DNA from: DTDR01 sp964505415
GTDB lineage: Bacteria > Hydrothermota > Tepidihabitantia > Tepidihabitantales > DTDR01
Direction of reading: 5' to 3'
Length of the DNA: 52,228 nt
Assembly: GCA_964505415.1 (NCBI GenBank)
Contig: CAZDHW010000013.1
Location: 1-52,228, forward strand
Positions within the stretch are counted from its first letter, which is position 1. Each line of letters starts with the position of its first letter. The notes beneath the pieces were generated by a model. The model made no database searches and had not been told where the DNA came from. It was given only the letters and a program-made list of their open reading frames with translations. Shown here one piece after another: positions 5,133 to 13,536 of the stretch. Position numbers and translations under genes: made by a program.

Positions 5133-7037
5133 ATGAATAAAAATAACTATTCTGATTACGACGCCTCTAAAATTCATGTTCTTAAGGGTTTAGAAGCCGT
5201 TCGCCGCCGACCAGCAATGTATATTGGTGATGTTGGTGTTCGGGGGCTTCATCATCTTATTTATGAAGTGGTTGACAATTCAGTGGATGAAGCCTTGGCA
5301 GGTTACTGTACGCAGATTATTGTTACTCTCCATAAAAATAATGCTTGTTCAGTGGAAGATAATGGTCGGGGGATTCCAGTTGATATTCATCCGGTAGAGA
5401 AAAAGCCAGCTTTGGAAGTGGTGATGACGATGCTTCATACTGGTGCTAAATTTGAAAATAAAGTCTATCGGATTTCTGGTGGTTTACACGGAGTCGGCGT
5501 TTCAGTAGTTAATGCTTTATCGGAGTGGTTAGAAGCCTATGTTTATCGGGACGGTAATATTTATTATCAACGGTACGAGCGGGGAGAAACAAGGACACCT
5601 TTAAAAATTGTTGGCAAAACCAAAAAGACCGGAACAAAGATTACCTTTAAACCGGATAAACAGATTTTTAAGAAGATAGACTTTGATTATGAAATGGTTG
5701 CTAATCGGTTAAGAGAGCTTGCCTATTTAGTGCCCAATTTGAAGATTGAATTGATTGATGAAAGAACGAATAAAAAAGATATTTTCCATTTTCCTGGAGG
5801 GATTGTTGAATTTTTAAAATATTTGGATGCGGGAAGAGCCCGTTTACACAAGCCGGTCTATTTTAAAGTAGAAAAAGATAAATTAGAAGTAGAAATTGCC
5901 CTTGAATATAATGATAGTTATTTAGAAAATATCTTTTCTTATGTAAATACGATAAATACCCATGAAGGAGGAACCCATGTTTCTGGTTTTAAATCAGCTT
6001 TAACCAGAACCTTAAATGAATATGCTAAAAGAAATAATCTTTTAAAAGAAGATATTGAGATAATTGGTGAAGATACCCGCGAGGGGTTAACGGCAATAAT
6101 TTCTTTGAAAATTCCTGATCCCCAATTTGAAGGACAGACAAAAACAAAATTGGGGAATAGTGAAGTTAAAGGGATTATTGAGGCAATTGTTAATGAAAAA
6201 TTAGAAGCTTTTTTAGAAGAGAATCCAAAGGTTGCTAATATTATAATCAATAAAGTAATCAGTGCTGCCAAAAGTCGTTTGGCAGCCAAGAAAGCCCGGG
6301 AATTAGCTCGAAGAAAATCTTTGTTAGAAACTGATATTTTACCAGGAAAATTAGCTGATTGCCAGGAAGAGGATCCGAGAAATGCTGAGATTTATATTGT
6401 TGAAGGTGAGTCAGCCGGGGGTTCAGCAAAACAAGGAAGAGACCGAAGATTTCAAGCGGTTCTGCCGTTAAGGGGAAAGATTTTAAATGTGGAAAAATCA
6501 AGTTTGAATAAGGTTTTGAGTAATGATGTAATAAAGACAATTGTCACTGCTTTGGGTGGGGGTTTTGGTGAAGATGATTTTGATCCAGAAAAATTAAGGT
6601 ATCATAAGATAATAATAATGACAGACGCTGATGTTGATGGTTCTCATATTAGGACTTTGCTTTTAACCTTTTTCTATCGTTTTATGCGTCCCCTTATTGA
6701 ACAAGGTTATGTTTATATTGCTTTTCCGCCACTCTACCGGGTGAAAGTGGATAAACAAGAGTTTTATCTTTATTCTGATGAGGAATTGGAGAAGTTTTTA
6801 AAGAAATATAAAAATGAAAAATGTGAGGTCCAAAGGTATAAAGGTTTGGGCGAGATGAATCCTCAACAGTTATGGGAAACAACAATGAATCCCGAAAAAA
6901 GGAAATTGAAAAAAGTTACTTTAGAAGATGCGGCGGAAGCTGATCGGCTTTTTTCTATTCTTATGGGTGAAGAAGTAGAACCAAGAAGAAAGTTTATTGA
7001 GGAAAATGCTAAATATGTAGAGAATTTAGATATATGA
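5133..7037 (+). CDS. gyrB: DNA gyrase subunit B
   Basis: A full-length 634-aa type IIA topoisomerase B subunit. GHKL ATPase motifs: E45/N49 in YEVVDNSVDEAL, D76 in EDNGRGIPV, and GGLHGVGVSVVNALS near 116-130. A transducer domain follows. The TOPRIM domain has VEGESAGGSAKQGRDR (about 421), LPLRGKILNVEK, and MTDADVDGSHIRTLL (about 497). The C-terminal GyrB signature is QRYKGLGEMNPQQLWETTMNPEKR. The length fits the short GyrB form without the enterobacterial insert. It is the first gene of a transcription unit with an M42 peptidase (ATGA overlap). No gyrA is in the window. ParE is possible in principle, but the overall pattern favours GyrB. Confidence 0.97.
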   Translation: MNKNNYSDYDASKIHVLKGLEAVRRRPAMYIGDVGVRGLHHLIYEVVDNSVDEALAGYCTQIIVTLHKNNACSVEDNGRGIPVDIHPVEKKPALEVVMTMLHTGAKFENKVYRISGGLHGVGVSVVNALSEWLEAYVYRDGNIYYQRYERGETRTPLKIVGKTKKTGTKITFKPDKQIFKKIDFDYEMVANRLRELAYLVPNLKIELIDERTNKKDIFHFPGGIVEFLKYLDAGRARLHKPVYFKVEKDKLEVEIALEYNDSYLENIFSYVNTINTHEGGTHVSGFKSALTRTLNEYAKRNNLLKEDIEIIGEDTREGLTAIISLKIPDPQFEGQTKTKLGNSEVKGIIEAIVNEKLEAFLEENPKVANIIINKVISAAKSRLAAKKARELARRKSLLETDILPGKLADCQEEDPRNAEIYIVEGESAGGSAKQGRDRRFQAVLPLRGKILNVEKSSLNKVLSNDVIKTIVTALGGGFGEDDFDPEKLRYHKIIIMTDADVDGSHIRTLLLTFFYRFMRPLIEQGYVYIAFPPLYRVKVDKQEFYLYSDEELEKFLKKYKNEKCEVQRYKGLGEMNPQQLWETTMNPEKRKLKKVTLEDAAEADRLFSILMGEEVEPRRKFIEENAKYVENLDI

Positions 7038-8074
7038 TAAAGCGGGAAGAACTTTTTAAAAGATTAACTGAGGCTTTTGGTCCCTCTGGTTTTGAGCAGG
7101 AAGTTAGAGAAATATTGAGAGAATATTTTTCCGAAGTGGGAGAAGTAAAATACGACCGGTTAGGAAGTATTATCTGCCAAAAAGGAAATAAGGGTTTAAA
7201 AATTATGATTGCTGCCCATATGGATGAAGTTGGCTTTCTTGTTGCTAAAATTACTAAGGAAGGTTATGTGAAATTTCTGCCAATCGGTGGTTGGTATTCT
7301 CAGGTATTATTAGGTCATACGGTTAAAATTAGAACCCACAAAGGTGATTTTTTAGGAGTAATTGGTGCTAAACCACCTCACGAATTACCAGAGGAAGAAA
7401 GGGATAAAGTTGTTACCATTGAGAAAATGTATATTGATTTTGGGACTTTTACCGATTTTGATATTGAAAAGGAATTGGGGATAAGGGTTGGTGATCCGAT
7501 TATACCTTTCCAAAATTACCAAAAATTACCTAACAATCTCCATTTAGCAAAAGCCTGGGATGACCGTTTTGGTTGCGCAATTCTTTGTGAGCTTGCGTAT
7601 TCTTTAAAAGAAATGGATCACCCTAATTCCATATATCTGGTAGGGACGGTTCAAGAAGAAGTTGGTTTAAGAGGAGCAAGAACCGCAGCCGAATTGATTA
7701 AACCGGATATTGCCTTTGCGGTTGATGTTTCTATTGCTCGGGATTATCCGGGTTATGTTTTAAAGGAAACTCCCGAAAGATTAAAAAATGGTTGCGCAAT
7801 AATTACTTATGATGTGACAATGATACCTAACATAAAATTAAGAGATTGGGTAATTGGAATTGCTGAAAAATATAATATAAAATATCATTTAACCACTATT
7901 CGGGGTGGTTATGATACTGGAACTATTCATTTAAAAGGTATCGGAGTGCCTTCTTTAGCAATTGGTATCCCCACCAGATATATCCATTCCCATTCGGGAA
8001 TAATTGCAGAAGAAGATTATCAAAACTGTTTAAATCTTCTTATTAAAATCTGCGAAAATTTAGAAACCTTTTGA
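7034..8074 (+). CDS. M42 family aminopeptidase
   Basis: Cytosolic dinuclear-metal aminopeptidase of the tetrahedral PepA/FrvX group (346 aa). Metal and catalytic motifs are in order: AAHMDEVGF near 57, AKAWDDRFGC near 175, VGTVQEEVGLRGA with the EE pair near 206, FAVDVSIARDYP near 230, and the final metal His in PTRYIHSHSGI near 315. The start overlaps the gyrB stop as ATGA. The M42 family trims peptides in many thermophiles; older annotations call members endoglucanase M. Substrate preference cannot be read from sequence. It ends 19 bp from the convergent pilC. Confidence 0.93.
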   Translation: MIKREELFKRLTEAFGPSGFEQEVREILREYFSEVGEVKYDRLGSIICQKGNKGLKIMIAAHMDEVGFLVAKITKEGYVKFLPIGGWYSQVLLGHTVKIRTHKGDFLGVIGAKPPHELPEEERDKVVTIEKMYIDFGTFTDFDIEKELGIRVGDPIIPFQNYQKLPNNLHLAKAWDDRFGCAILCELAYSLKEMDHPNSIYLVGTVQEEVGLRGARTAAELIKPDIAFAVDVSIARDYPGYVLKETPERLKNGCAIITYDVTMIPNIKLRDWVIGIAEKYNIKYHLTTIRGGYDTGTIHLKGIGVPSLAIGIPTRYIHSHSGIIAEEDYQNCLNLLIKICENLETF

Positions 8075-8093
8075 ATTTTAGTTAAGAAAGATA

Positions 8094-9326
8094 TTATCTC
8101 ATTCCTTGTTGACCAAAGGAAGTAAGGATATTCATATAAGGCATGATTACTGCAATTATGATAAAGACAACACCGATACCCATAATTAAAATTAAAACCG
8201 GTTCAATCAAACCGGTTAAATTTTTTGCCATTCTTTCAACTTCGGTATCATAATAATCGGCAACCTGTCGGAGCATTTCATCTAAAGCTCCTGATTCCTC
8301 ACCAGTAGCAACCATTTGAACTACCATCGGAGGAAATACACCACTTTCTCGCATTGGTGGAGCAATACCCCTGCCTCGTCGTACACTTTCGGCGATGGCG
8401 TCAATGTGTTGAGAAATATAGGTATTACCAACGGTTTTAGAAACTAATGCTAAACTTCTTAAAATCGGCAAACCGGTTCTGTCTAAAGTTTCAAACATTC
8501 GAGCAAAGCGGGCAAGAATCATTTGATAGATCAATGGACCGGCAATAGGTATCCTTAATTTTACCCTATCCCACCATAATCTTCCAGCTTTTGTTCTTAT
8601 AAAAGTATAAAAGAGAATACCAAGAATGGCTAAGAAGAAAAATCCCACTGCCCAATAATTTTTCATAAAATTAACAAAGGTAATAAGAATTCGGGTCGGG
8701 GTTGGAACTTTTGTCCCTAAACCCGTTAAAAGCATAATAAATTTCGGTAATACAAAAGTGGAAAGAACAACGACGGCTACAATCATACCAATCATTAAGA
8801 TTATCGGATATCGTAAAGCTGACATCACTTCACTTCTTAATTTTCTTTCATGTTCCAAAAGGTCAGCTAAACGGGTTAGAATTTCGTCCAAGACACCGCC
8901 GGTTTCTCCGGCCCAAACAGAATTAACATATAGCTCATTAAAAATTCTTGGATATTTAGCCATTGCTTGAGATAGAGAAGCACCACCCATAAGGTCTTTT
9001 CTGATACCATCAAGAGCTTTAGCCAAAGCTTTGGAACGAGTTTGCGCTTGGAGCGCACTAATAGCCGAAAGCATTGGTAAGCCGGCTTTATGAAGGGTAA
9101 CAAATTGGCGCGTGAAGTTTATTAAATCAATCGCCTTTACCCGACCAGCAAAAAGATTTTCCAAAGAGAAACCACCGCCAGTAGGTTGTTTTATTTCTTT
9201 TATAGATAAAGGAATGTAACCCAACGCATCCAGTTTTTCAATTACGCTATTGACATCGCTTCCTTCTACGGTACCAGTTAATACTTTGCCTTCTCGGTCT
9301 CTTACTTTATAAGAAAATAAGGGCAT
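8094..9326 (-). CDS. pilC: type IV pilus inner-membrane platform protein PilC
   Basis: A 410-aa T2SSF-type membrane protein: short N-terminal domain (MPLFSYKVRDREGKVLTGTV), then two homologous T2SSF domains, each with the phenylalanine/threonine-rich FTRQFVTLHKAGLPMLSAI or FARMFETLDRTGLPILRSL core and membrane helices (about 170-190, 220-243 and 380-400). It recruits the assembly ATPase and anchors the pilin-extrusion machine. It lies 19 bp downstream of pilB with its own AGGGAGG ribosome binding site in the gap. No pilin, prepilin peptidase or secretin genes are nearby. Base composition is noticeably richer in GC than the neighbours. Confidence 0.95.
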   Translation of the reverse strand: MPLFSYKVRDREGKVLTGTVEGSDVNSVIEKLDALGYIPLSIKEIKQPTGGGFSLENLFAGRVKAIDLINFTRQFVTLHKAGLPMLSAISALQAQTRSKALAKALDGIRKDLMGGASLSQAMAKYPRIFNELYVNSVWAGETGGVLDEILTRLADLLEHERKLRSEVMSALRYPIILMIGMIVAVVVLSTFVLPKFIMLLTGLGTKVPTPTRILITFVNFMKNYWAVGFFFLAILGILFYTFIRTKAGRLWWDRVKLRIPIAGPLIYQMILARFARMFETLDRTGLPILRSLALVSKTVGNTYISQHIDAIAESVRRGRGIAPPMRESGVFPPMVVQMVATGEESGALDEMLRQVADYYDTEVERMAKNLTGLIEPVLILIMGIGVVFIIIAVIMPYMNILTSFGQQGMR

Positions 9327-9345
9327 AAAGCCTCCCTTTTATTTA

Positions 9346-10914
9346 TTAGATTACAATTTTTTCCGCTTCCCTCATTACCTCTTCAACCGTCGTAATTCCC
9401 ATAAGAACCTTCTTTATACCATCTTCCCACAGAGTATCCATACCACTTTCTTTTGCCAACATTCTTATCGCACTGGTTGGCGGTCGAGTGACAATTAACT
9501 CTCTCATTTTTTCATCAACTTTCATAACTTCAAATATTCCTATTCTTCCATAATAACCGGTATACCGACAATGCTCGCAACCCCGACCGCGATATAAAAT
9601 AGTATCCGGTGGTAATTCTAATTCTTCTAAAATTTTTGGTGAAGGTCGGTATTCTTCTTTACATTTTGGGCAAATCCTTCTTACCAATCTTTGTGCCAAA
9701 ACCCCTTCCATCGCGGAAGCAACTAAGAATGGCTCAATTCCCATATCAATCAAACGGGTTATCGTACCAGGGGCATCGTTAGTGTGAATTGTTGAGAATA
9801 CTAATTGACCGGTTAATGCTGCCCGGATAGCTACCGTGGCTGTATCCCGGTCACGAATCTCACCGATGAAAATAACATCCGGGTCTTGCCGCAAAATATG
9901 TCTTAATCCTACTAAGTAAGTATAACCAGCCCTTTCATTTACTTGCGATTGGCAAAGACCATCAATATCGTATTCTACCGGGTCTTCAATCGTAATGATA
10001 TTTTTTTCGGTGCTACGAATTTCTTGGAGAACAGCATAAAGAGTAGTTGTTTTTCCAGAACCGGTAGGACCGGTTACCAGAATAACTCCGTGCGGTTTTC
10101 TGATCATTTCTCTTAAAACTTGAAGCCTTTCTGGCAGGAGACCAAGCTCATCCAAGGATAAAAGTCTTACCCTGTCAAGAATACGCATTACCACTTTTTC
10201 GCCATAGGTAGTGGGAAAAGTAGATACTCGGAAATCAATCTCTCGACCATCAATAATTGCTGAATAACGACCATCCTGGGGTAATCTTTTTTCCGCAATA
10301 TTCATTCGGGACATAATCTTAATACGAGAAACTACCGCTAATTGCAAGGCTTTCTTAGGAGCAACAACCGGATGGAGAACACCGTCGATTCGGAATCTCA
10401 CTTGTAAACCTTCTCTCGTGGGCTCAATGTGAATATCGGATGCCCTTTCCCGAACAGCCCTAATAATCAATTGGTTCACCCATCTAACAACCGGAGCTTC
10501 AGAAGCCAATTCTTCAAGTTTTTTAGGTGTTAAATCAAGTTCCGCTGCTACTTCACCTTCTCCTAAAGGTTCAATAGTTTCTACTTCCGGTTCATCAGGA
10601 ATGTCTGGGGGTTGAGTTTGGGCATAATATTCATTTAAAACCTGATATAAATCTAATTCCTTACACACCATTACTTGGACATCCATGCCAGAAAATCTTC
10701 TAATTTCATCAATAGTATAAATATTTGAAGGATCAACCATAGCAACCACTAAAGAATTACCAGATTTAAAAAGTGGCACAAATTTATGCGCTCTTAAAAA
10801 TTCTTCTGGAAACATTTTCATTACTTCGGGATCAATTTTAAAGGTAGTTAAATCAATAAAAGGTACCCCATATTTCTGCTCTAATTCAAATCCGATATTG
10901 TCTTCTCGTCCCAT
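9346..10914 (-). CDS. pilB: type IV pilus assembly ATPase PilB (GspE family)
   Basis: A 522-aa hexameric secretion ATPase. N-terminal MshEN-like domain (about 10-105: KYGVPFIDL, PLFKSGNSLVVAMVDP), then the N2 domain (VNQLIIRAVRERASDIHIEP). Walker A is GPTGSGKTTTLY (about 280), followed by an Asp box and Walker B DPDVIFIGEIRDRDTA, and the His box FSTIHTNDAPGT. A tetracysteine zinc site (CPKC at about 414 and CEHC at about 448) is typical of PilB/GspE assembly ATPases and absent from PilT, so this is the extension rather than the retraction motor. Start chosen at ATG after AAGGAGGTGAAATT. Confidence 0.95.
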   Translation of the reverse strand: MGREDNIGFELEQKYGVPFIDLTTFKIDPEVMKMFPEEFLRAHKFVPLFKSGNSLVVAMVDPSNIYTIDEIRRFSGMDVQVMVCKELDLYQVLNEYYAQTQPPDIPDEPEVETIEPLGEGEVAAELDLTPKKLEELASEAPVVRWVNQLIIRAVRERASDIHIEPTREGLQVRFRIDGVLHPVVAPKKALQLAVVSRIKIMSRMNIAEKRLPQDGRYSAIIDGREIDFRVSTFPTTYGEKVVMRILDRVRLLSLDELGLLPERLQVLREMIRKPHGVILVTGPTGSGKTTTLYAVLQEIRSTEKNIITIEDPVEYDIDGLCQSQVNERAGYTYLVGLRHILRQDPDVIFIGEIRDRDTATVAIRAALTGQLVFSTIHTNDAPGTITRLIDMGIEPFLVASAMEGVLAQRLVRRICPKCKEEYRPSPKILEELELPPDTILYRGRGCEHCRYTGYYGRIGIFEVMKVDEKMRELIVTRPPTSAIRMLAKESGMDTLWEDGIKKVLMGITTVEEVMREAEKIVI

Positions 10915-10944
10915 AATTTCACCTCCTTACCATGCTTCTATAAA

Positions 10945-10973
10945 ATTATAGAGCAAAAGTTTCAAAAAATCAA
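10945..10973 (-). promoter_or_regulatory. pilB-pilC promoter
   Basis: On the minus strand TTGATT (10973-10968), 17 bp, TATAAT (10950-10945). A leader of about 25 nt carries AAGGAGGTGA before the pilB ATG. It is a leadered promoter, in contrast to the leaderless ones in this window. Confidence 0.75.
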
Positions 10974-10976
10974 TAT

Positions 10977-12278
10977 TTATTTTAATTTTAAAACTTCTCG
11001 GTAGCCGGTTAAATCTAAAAATCCGTGTCCAGAAATATTCATAACGATTACCTTTTTAACTCCCTCTTCTTTTGCTTTTAAAGCTTCATCTATGGCGCAA
11101 GCAATAGCATAAGAAGATTCCGGTGCCGGCAGAAATCCTTCACATTCAACAAACATTCTTGCTTTTTCAAAAACATATTTTTCATCGGCTGGATAAGTTT
11201 TGGTTTCAATGATATTATGGTGTCGCAAAAGACTGATAATGGGAGCAGCCGCATGATATCTTAAGCCATCAGCTTTTATTGGCTTCATTTTTATTTTATG
11301 TCCTAAAGTATACATTTTTAATAAAGGAGTAAATTCACCATAATCAGCAAAGTCATATTCGTATTTTCCTTTAGACAAATTAGGCGCTACTTCACTTTGG
11401 CAAGCAATAAATCTGATTTTTTTCTTATTTTTCAATACCTCACCGATAAAAGGGAGTGTGAAACCACCAAAATTAGAGCCTCCGCCTAAACAGGCGATCA
11501 TTATATCCGGCTCCACCCCAATCTTTTCTAACTGCTTTTTAGTTTCCAAACCAATTATTGTCTGATGTAAAAGAACGTGGTTTAATACTGAACCAAGACA
11601 ATAAATAGTGTCATCGTTTTTTAAAGCATCTTCTATTCCTTCCGAAATAGCAATTGCTAAAGAGCCAGGATGGTGGGGATTTTTTTTATATAATTTTTTA
11701 CCAACATCAGTTTTGGGACTAGGTGAGGGGTAAACATCGGCACCTAAAAGTTGCATCAAAGTTCTCCGCTCTTTTTTCCATTTATAAACCGCTCTTACCC
11801 AATAGATTGTGCATTTTAGACCCAGCAAAGCAGCTGCGTACGCCAAAGCAGTTCCCCATTGTCCGGCCCCGGTCTCCGTGGTTACTCTTCGGTAACCTTC
11901 TTTTTTAGCATAATAACATTGAGCCAAAGCGGTGTTTACTTTGTGACTACCAGTAGGACTAAAAAATTCTCCTTTATAATAAATTTCTGCCGGAGTATCA
12001 AGTTTTTTTTCTAAATTTATTGCCCGAAATAATGGCCTGGGTCTACCGGCTTGGGCGTAAAGTTCGCGCAATTCATCAGGAATAGAAATCCATTCTTCTT
12101 TTGCCATTTCTTGTTTTAAACATTCGCCAATCAAAATTTTTGATAAATTTTTTAATCGCGATTCGCCTTTTTCGGGGTCTTTAGGAGGTGGCAAAGGTTC
12201 GGGCAAAACTGGTAAAATATTGTACCACTTGTCAGGAATTTCTTCAACGGTTAAGTTTACTTGCCTTATTATCTTCAT
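10977..12278 (-). CDS. trpB: tryptophan synthase beta chain, TrpB2 type
   Basis: PLP enzyme joining indole and serine to give tryptophan. At 433 aa with a long N-terminal extension (PDKWYNILPVLPEPLPPPKDP) it belongs to the TrpB2 class of archaea and thermophiles rather than the roughly 400-aa TrpB1. The PLP lysine is K113 in SPTGSHKVNTALAQ; the glycine-rich phosphate loop is CLGGGSNFGG; TETGAGQWG is the indole-site stretch. No trpA or other trp gene is adjacent. Stand-alone TrpB2 enzymes have been linked to free-indole salvage or serine/phosphoserine chemistry. It has its own promoter and GGAGG site, divergent from the 72-aa orphan. Confidence 0.93.
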   Translation of the reverse strand: MKIIRQVNLTVEEIPDKWYNILPVLPEPLPPPKDPEKGESRLKNLSKILIGECLKQEMAKEEWISIPDELRELYAQAGRPRPLFRAINLEKKLDTPAEIYYKGEFFSPTGSHKVNTALAQCYYAKKEGYRRVTTETGAGQWGTALAYAAALLGLKCTIYWVRAVYKWKKERRTLMQLLGADVYPSPSPKTDVGKKLYKKNPHHPGSLAIAISEGIEDALKNDDTIYCLGSVLNHVLLHQTIIGLETKKQLEKIGVEPDIMIACLGGGSNFGGFTLPFIGEVLKNKKKIRFIACQSEVAPNLSKGKYEYDFADYGEFTPLLKMYTLGHKIKMKPIKADGLRYHAAAPIISLLRHHNIIETKTYPADEKYVFEKARMFVECEGFLPAPESSYAIACAIDEALKAKEEGVKKVIVMNISGHGFLDLTGYREVLKLK

Positions 12279-12299
12279 TTTTCCTCCATTTTGAAACTA

Positions 12300-12363
12300 A
12301 TTTTAACCAAAATTATCACAAAAGTCAAATATTATTGACAAAATAAAAAAATTTAGTTATAAT
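12300..12363. promoter_or_regulatory. divergent promoters for trpB2 and the 72-aa orphan
   Basis: Minus strand: TTGACT (12328-12323), 17 bp, TAAAAT (12305-12300). Plus strand: TTGACA (12335-12340), 17 bp, TATAAT (12358-12363). The two -35 boxes are only 6 bp apart, so RNA polymerases would compete for the site. Both transcripts have a leader with GGAGG. Confidence 0.8.
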
Positions 12364-12385
12364 ATTTTATAAGCAGGAGGTGGAA

Positions 12386-12604
12386 ATGCGAGGGTTATTT
12401 AAAAAAGCTTTATTTTTGTTGCCGTCGCAAACTAAAAAATTATTTACCCGAATAAATGATGACCGAGAATTTTTATTTTATCTCCTCCTTTATCCTAATG
12501 AAACGTGGGAATTGATGTGTTATAAAACTACGGGCGAACAAGTTTGGCGCGGAACTAATTTAAAAAAGGAAGATGTGATTGAACTTATTGGTGATATTTT
12601 TTAA
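12386..12604 (+). CDS. uncharacterised 72-aa protein
   Basis: AGGAGG at 12375-12380 is 5 nt from ATG 12386, which I prefer over the in-frame GTG at 12380. A strong consensus promoter (TTGACA-N17-TATAAT) precedes it, so the gene is probably well expressed. The product starts MRGLFKKALFLLPSQTKK and has one aromatic-rich central stretch (REFLFYLLLYPNETWELMCYKT), then KKEDVIELIGDIF; there is no recognisable family. The 3' end overlaps the convergent PPC-domain gene by 20 bp. Function unknown. Confidence 0.7.
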   Translation: MRGLFKKALFLLPSQTKKLFTRINDDREFLFYLLLYPNETWELMCYKTTGEQVWRGTNLKKEDVIELIGDIF

Positions 12605-13022
12605 AGGTTATTAAATTTAGTCCAATTTCGGGAAAAGGTTGACGTTTTAATTTTATTTTAATTTTAGATAAAAATATTTCTAAAGTAACACTTACAAACG
12701 CCGAAAAAAGATGACCACCAAAAATTTTAAAATTTTTATCAGCGATGATAATGTGGGTGTGAACAAAAATTTCATTTTTTCCATGGCTTATATTCCCAAG
12801 AAAAGAAACGATTTCACATTCTTTTTTTATTTTTCTTTTTAAATATTTCTTCTTTTTTAAGTCATAATAACCAATAAGAAAATCTTTACCCGCGCCTATT
12901 CCCCAAAAGAAAGCGCCTTTTATTTTATTTTTTGTGGCAAAATCTTTTAAAGAATTTATAATTTCTTCGTTTTTTTCTAAACGAATGAAGAATAATTCTG
13001 AATTAATTTTTTTTATCTCCAT
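12585..13022 (-). CDS. PPC/DUF296 domain protein
   Basis: The 145-aa protein shows the PPC (plant and prokaryote conserved, DUF296) fold pattern: GAFFWGIGAGKDFLIGYYD, EIVSFLGNISH, the metal-site-like VHTHIIIADKNFKIFGGHLF, and VTLEIFLSKI. Bacterial stand-alone PPC proteins form trimers and are mostly uncharacterised; in plants the domain is fused to AT-hooks. It is the last gene of the mutM-to-pgsA operon and overlaps pgsA by 20 bp. Confidence 0.8.
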   Translation of the reverse strand: MEIKKINSELFFIRLEKNEEIINSLKDFATKNKIKGAFFWGIGAGKDFLIGYYDLKKKKYLKRKIKKECEIVSFLGNISHGKNEIFVHTHIIIADKNFKIFGGHLFSAFVSVTLEIFLSKIKIKLKRQPFPEIGLNLITFKKYHQ

Positions 13023-13536
13023 ATCTTAAATTTTTTAGGAAATAAATAAAATAATCAAAGAAAGAAAGAAAAAGAAATAGCCAAGTTAGATAAGTGATAA
13101 TTAAAAGTTCGTTTTTTCGGTTAAGTAAAGCAGCAATAATTAAAAGGGCGAAAAAAAACCCAGTGATTTTTCCTAATACTGATGATTTGGAAACAATATT
13201 TCTTTTTTTCATTAAAAAAATAAAACCAGCAGTAATTAGGAGGTCACGAATTATTATAGCCAAAACAATTTTGAAATCTAAGTTTTTGGACATCACCAAC
13301 ACAACGAGAATGGAGCCCACCCAAATTTTATCTACTAAATGGTCAAGAATTTTACCCAAATCGGATACGCAATTTAATTTGCGCGCCAGATAACCATCAA
13401 AAGCATCAGTTACCCAAGAAATTGCTATGAAAACTAAGCTGGAAAGATATAATTTTTTAGCCAAAAAGAAAAGAATTAATGGTAAAAGAAGTAACCGCGA
13501 AATACTTAAAAGATTAGGAATTGTTAAAATCCCCAT
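13003..13536 (-). CDS. pgsA: CDP-alcohol phosphatidyltransferase (PgsA-like)
   Basis: An integral membrane enzyme of 177 aa with about six membrane segments. The full CDP-OH-P signature DxxDGxxAR(x8)GxxxDxxxD is present with D44, D47, G48, A51, R52, G61, D65 and D69. By size and the N-terminal MGILTIPNLLSISRLLL it is most like phosphatidylglycerophosphate synthase, which transfers a phosphatidyl group from CDP-diacylglycerol to glycerol-3-phosphate. Other acceptors (inositol phosphate, serine) cannot be excluded. It overlaps nadK by 13 bp. Confidence 0.85.
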   Translation of the reverse strand: MGILTIPNLLSISRLLLLPLILFFLAKKLYLSSLVFIAISWVTDAFDGYLARKLNCVSDLGKILDHLVDKIWVGSILVVLVMSKNLDFKIVLAIIIRDLLITAGFIFLMKKRNIVSKSSVLGKITGFFFALLIIAALLNRKNELLIITYLTWLFLFLSFFDYFIYFLKNLRYGDKKN

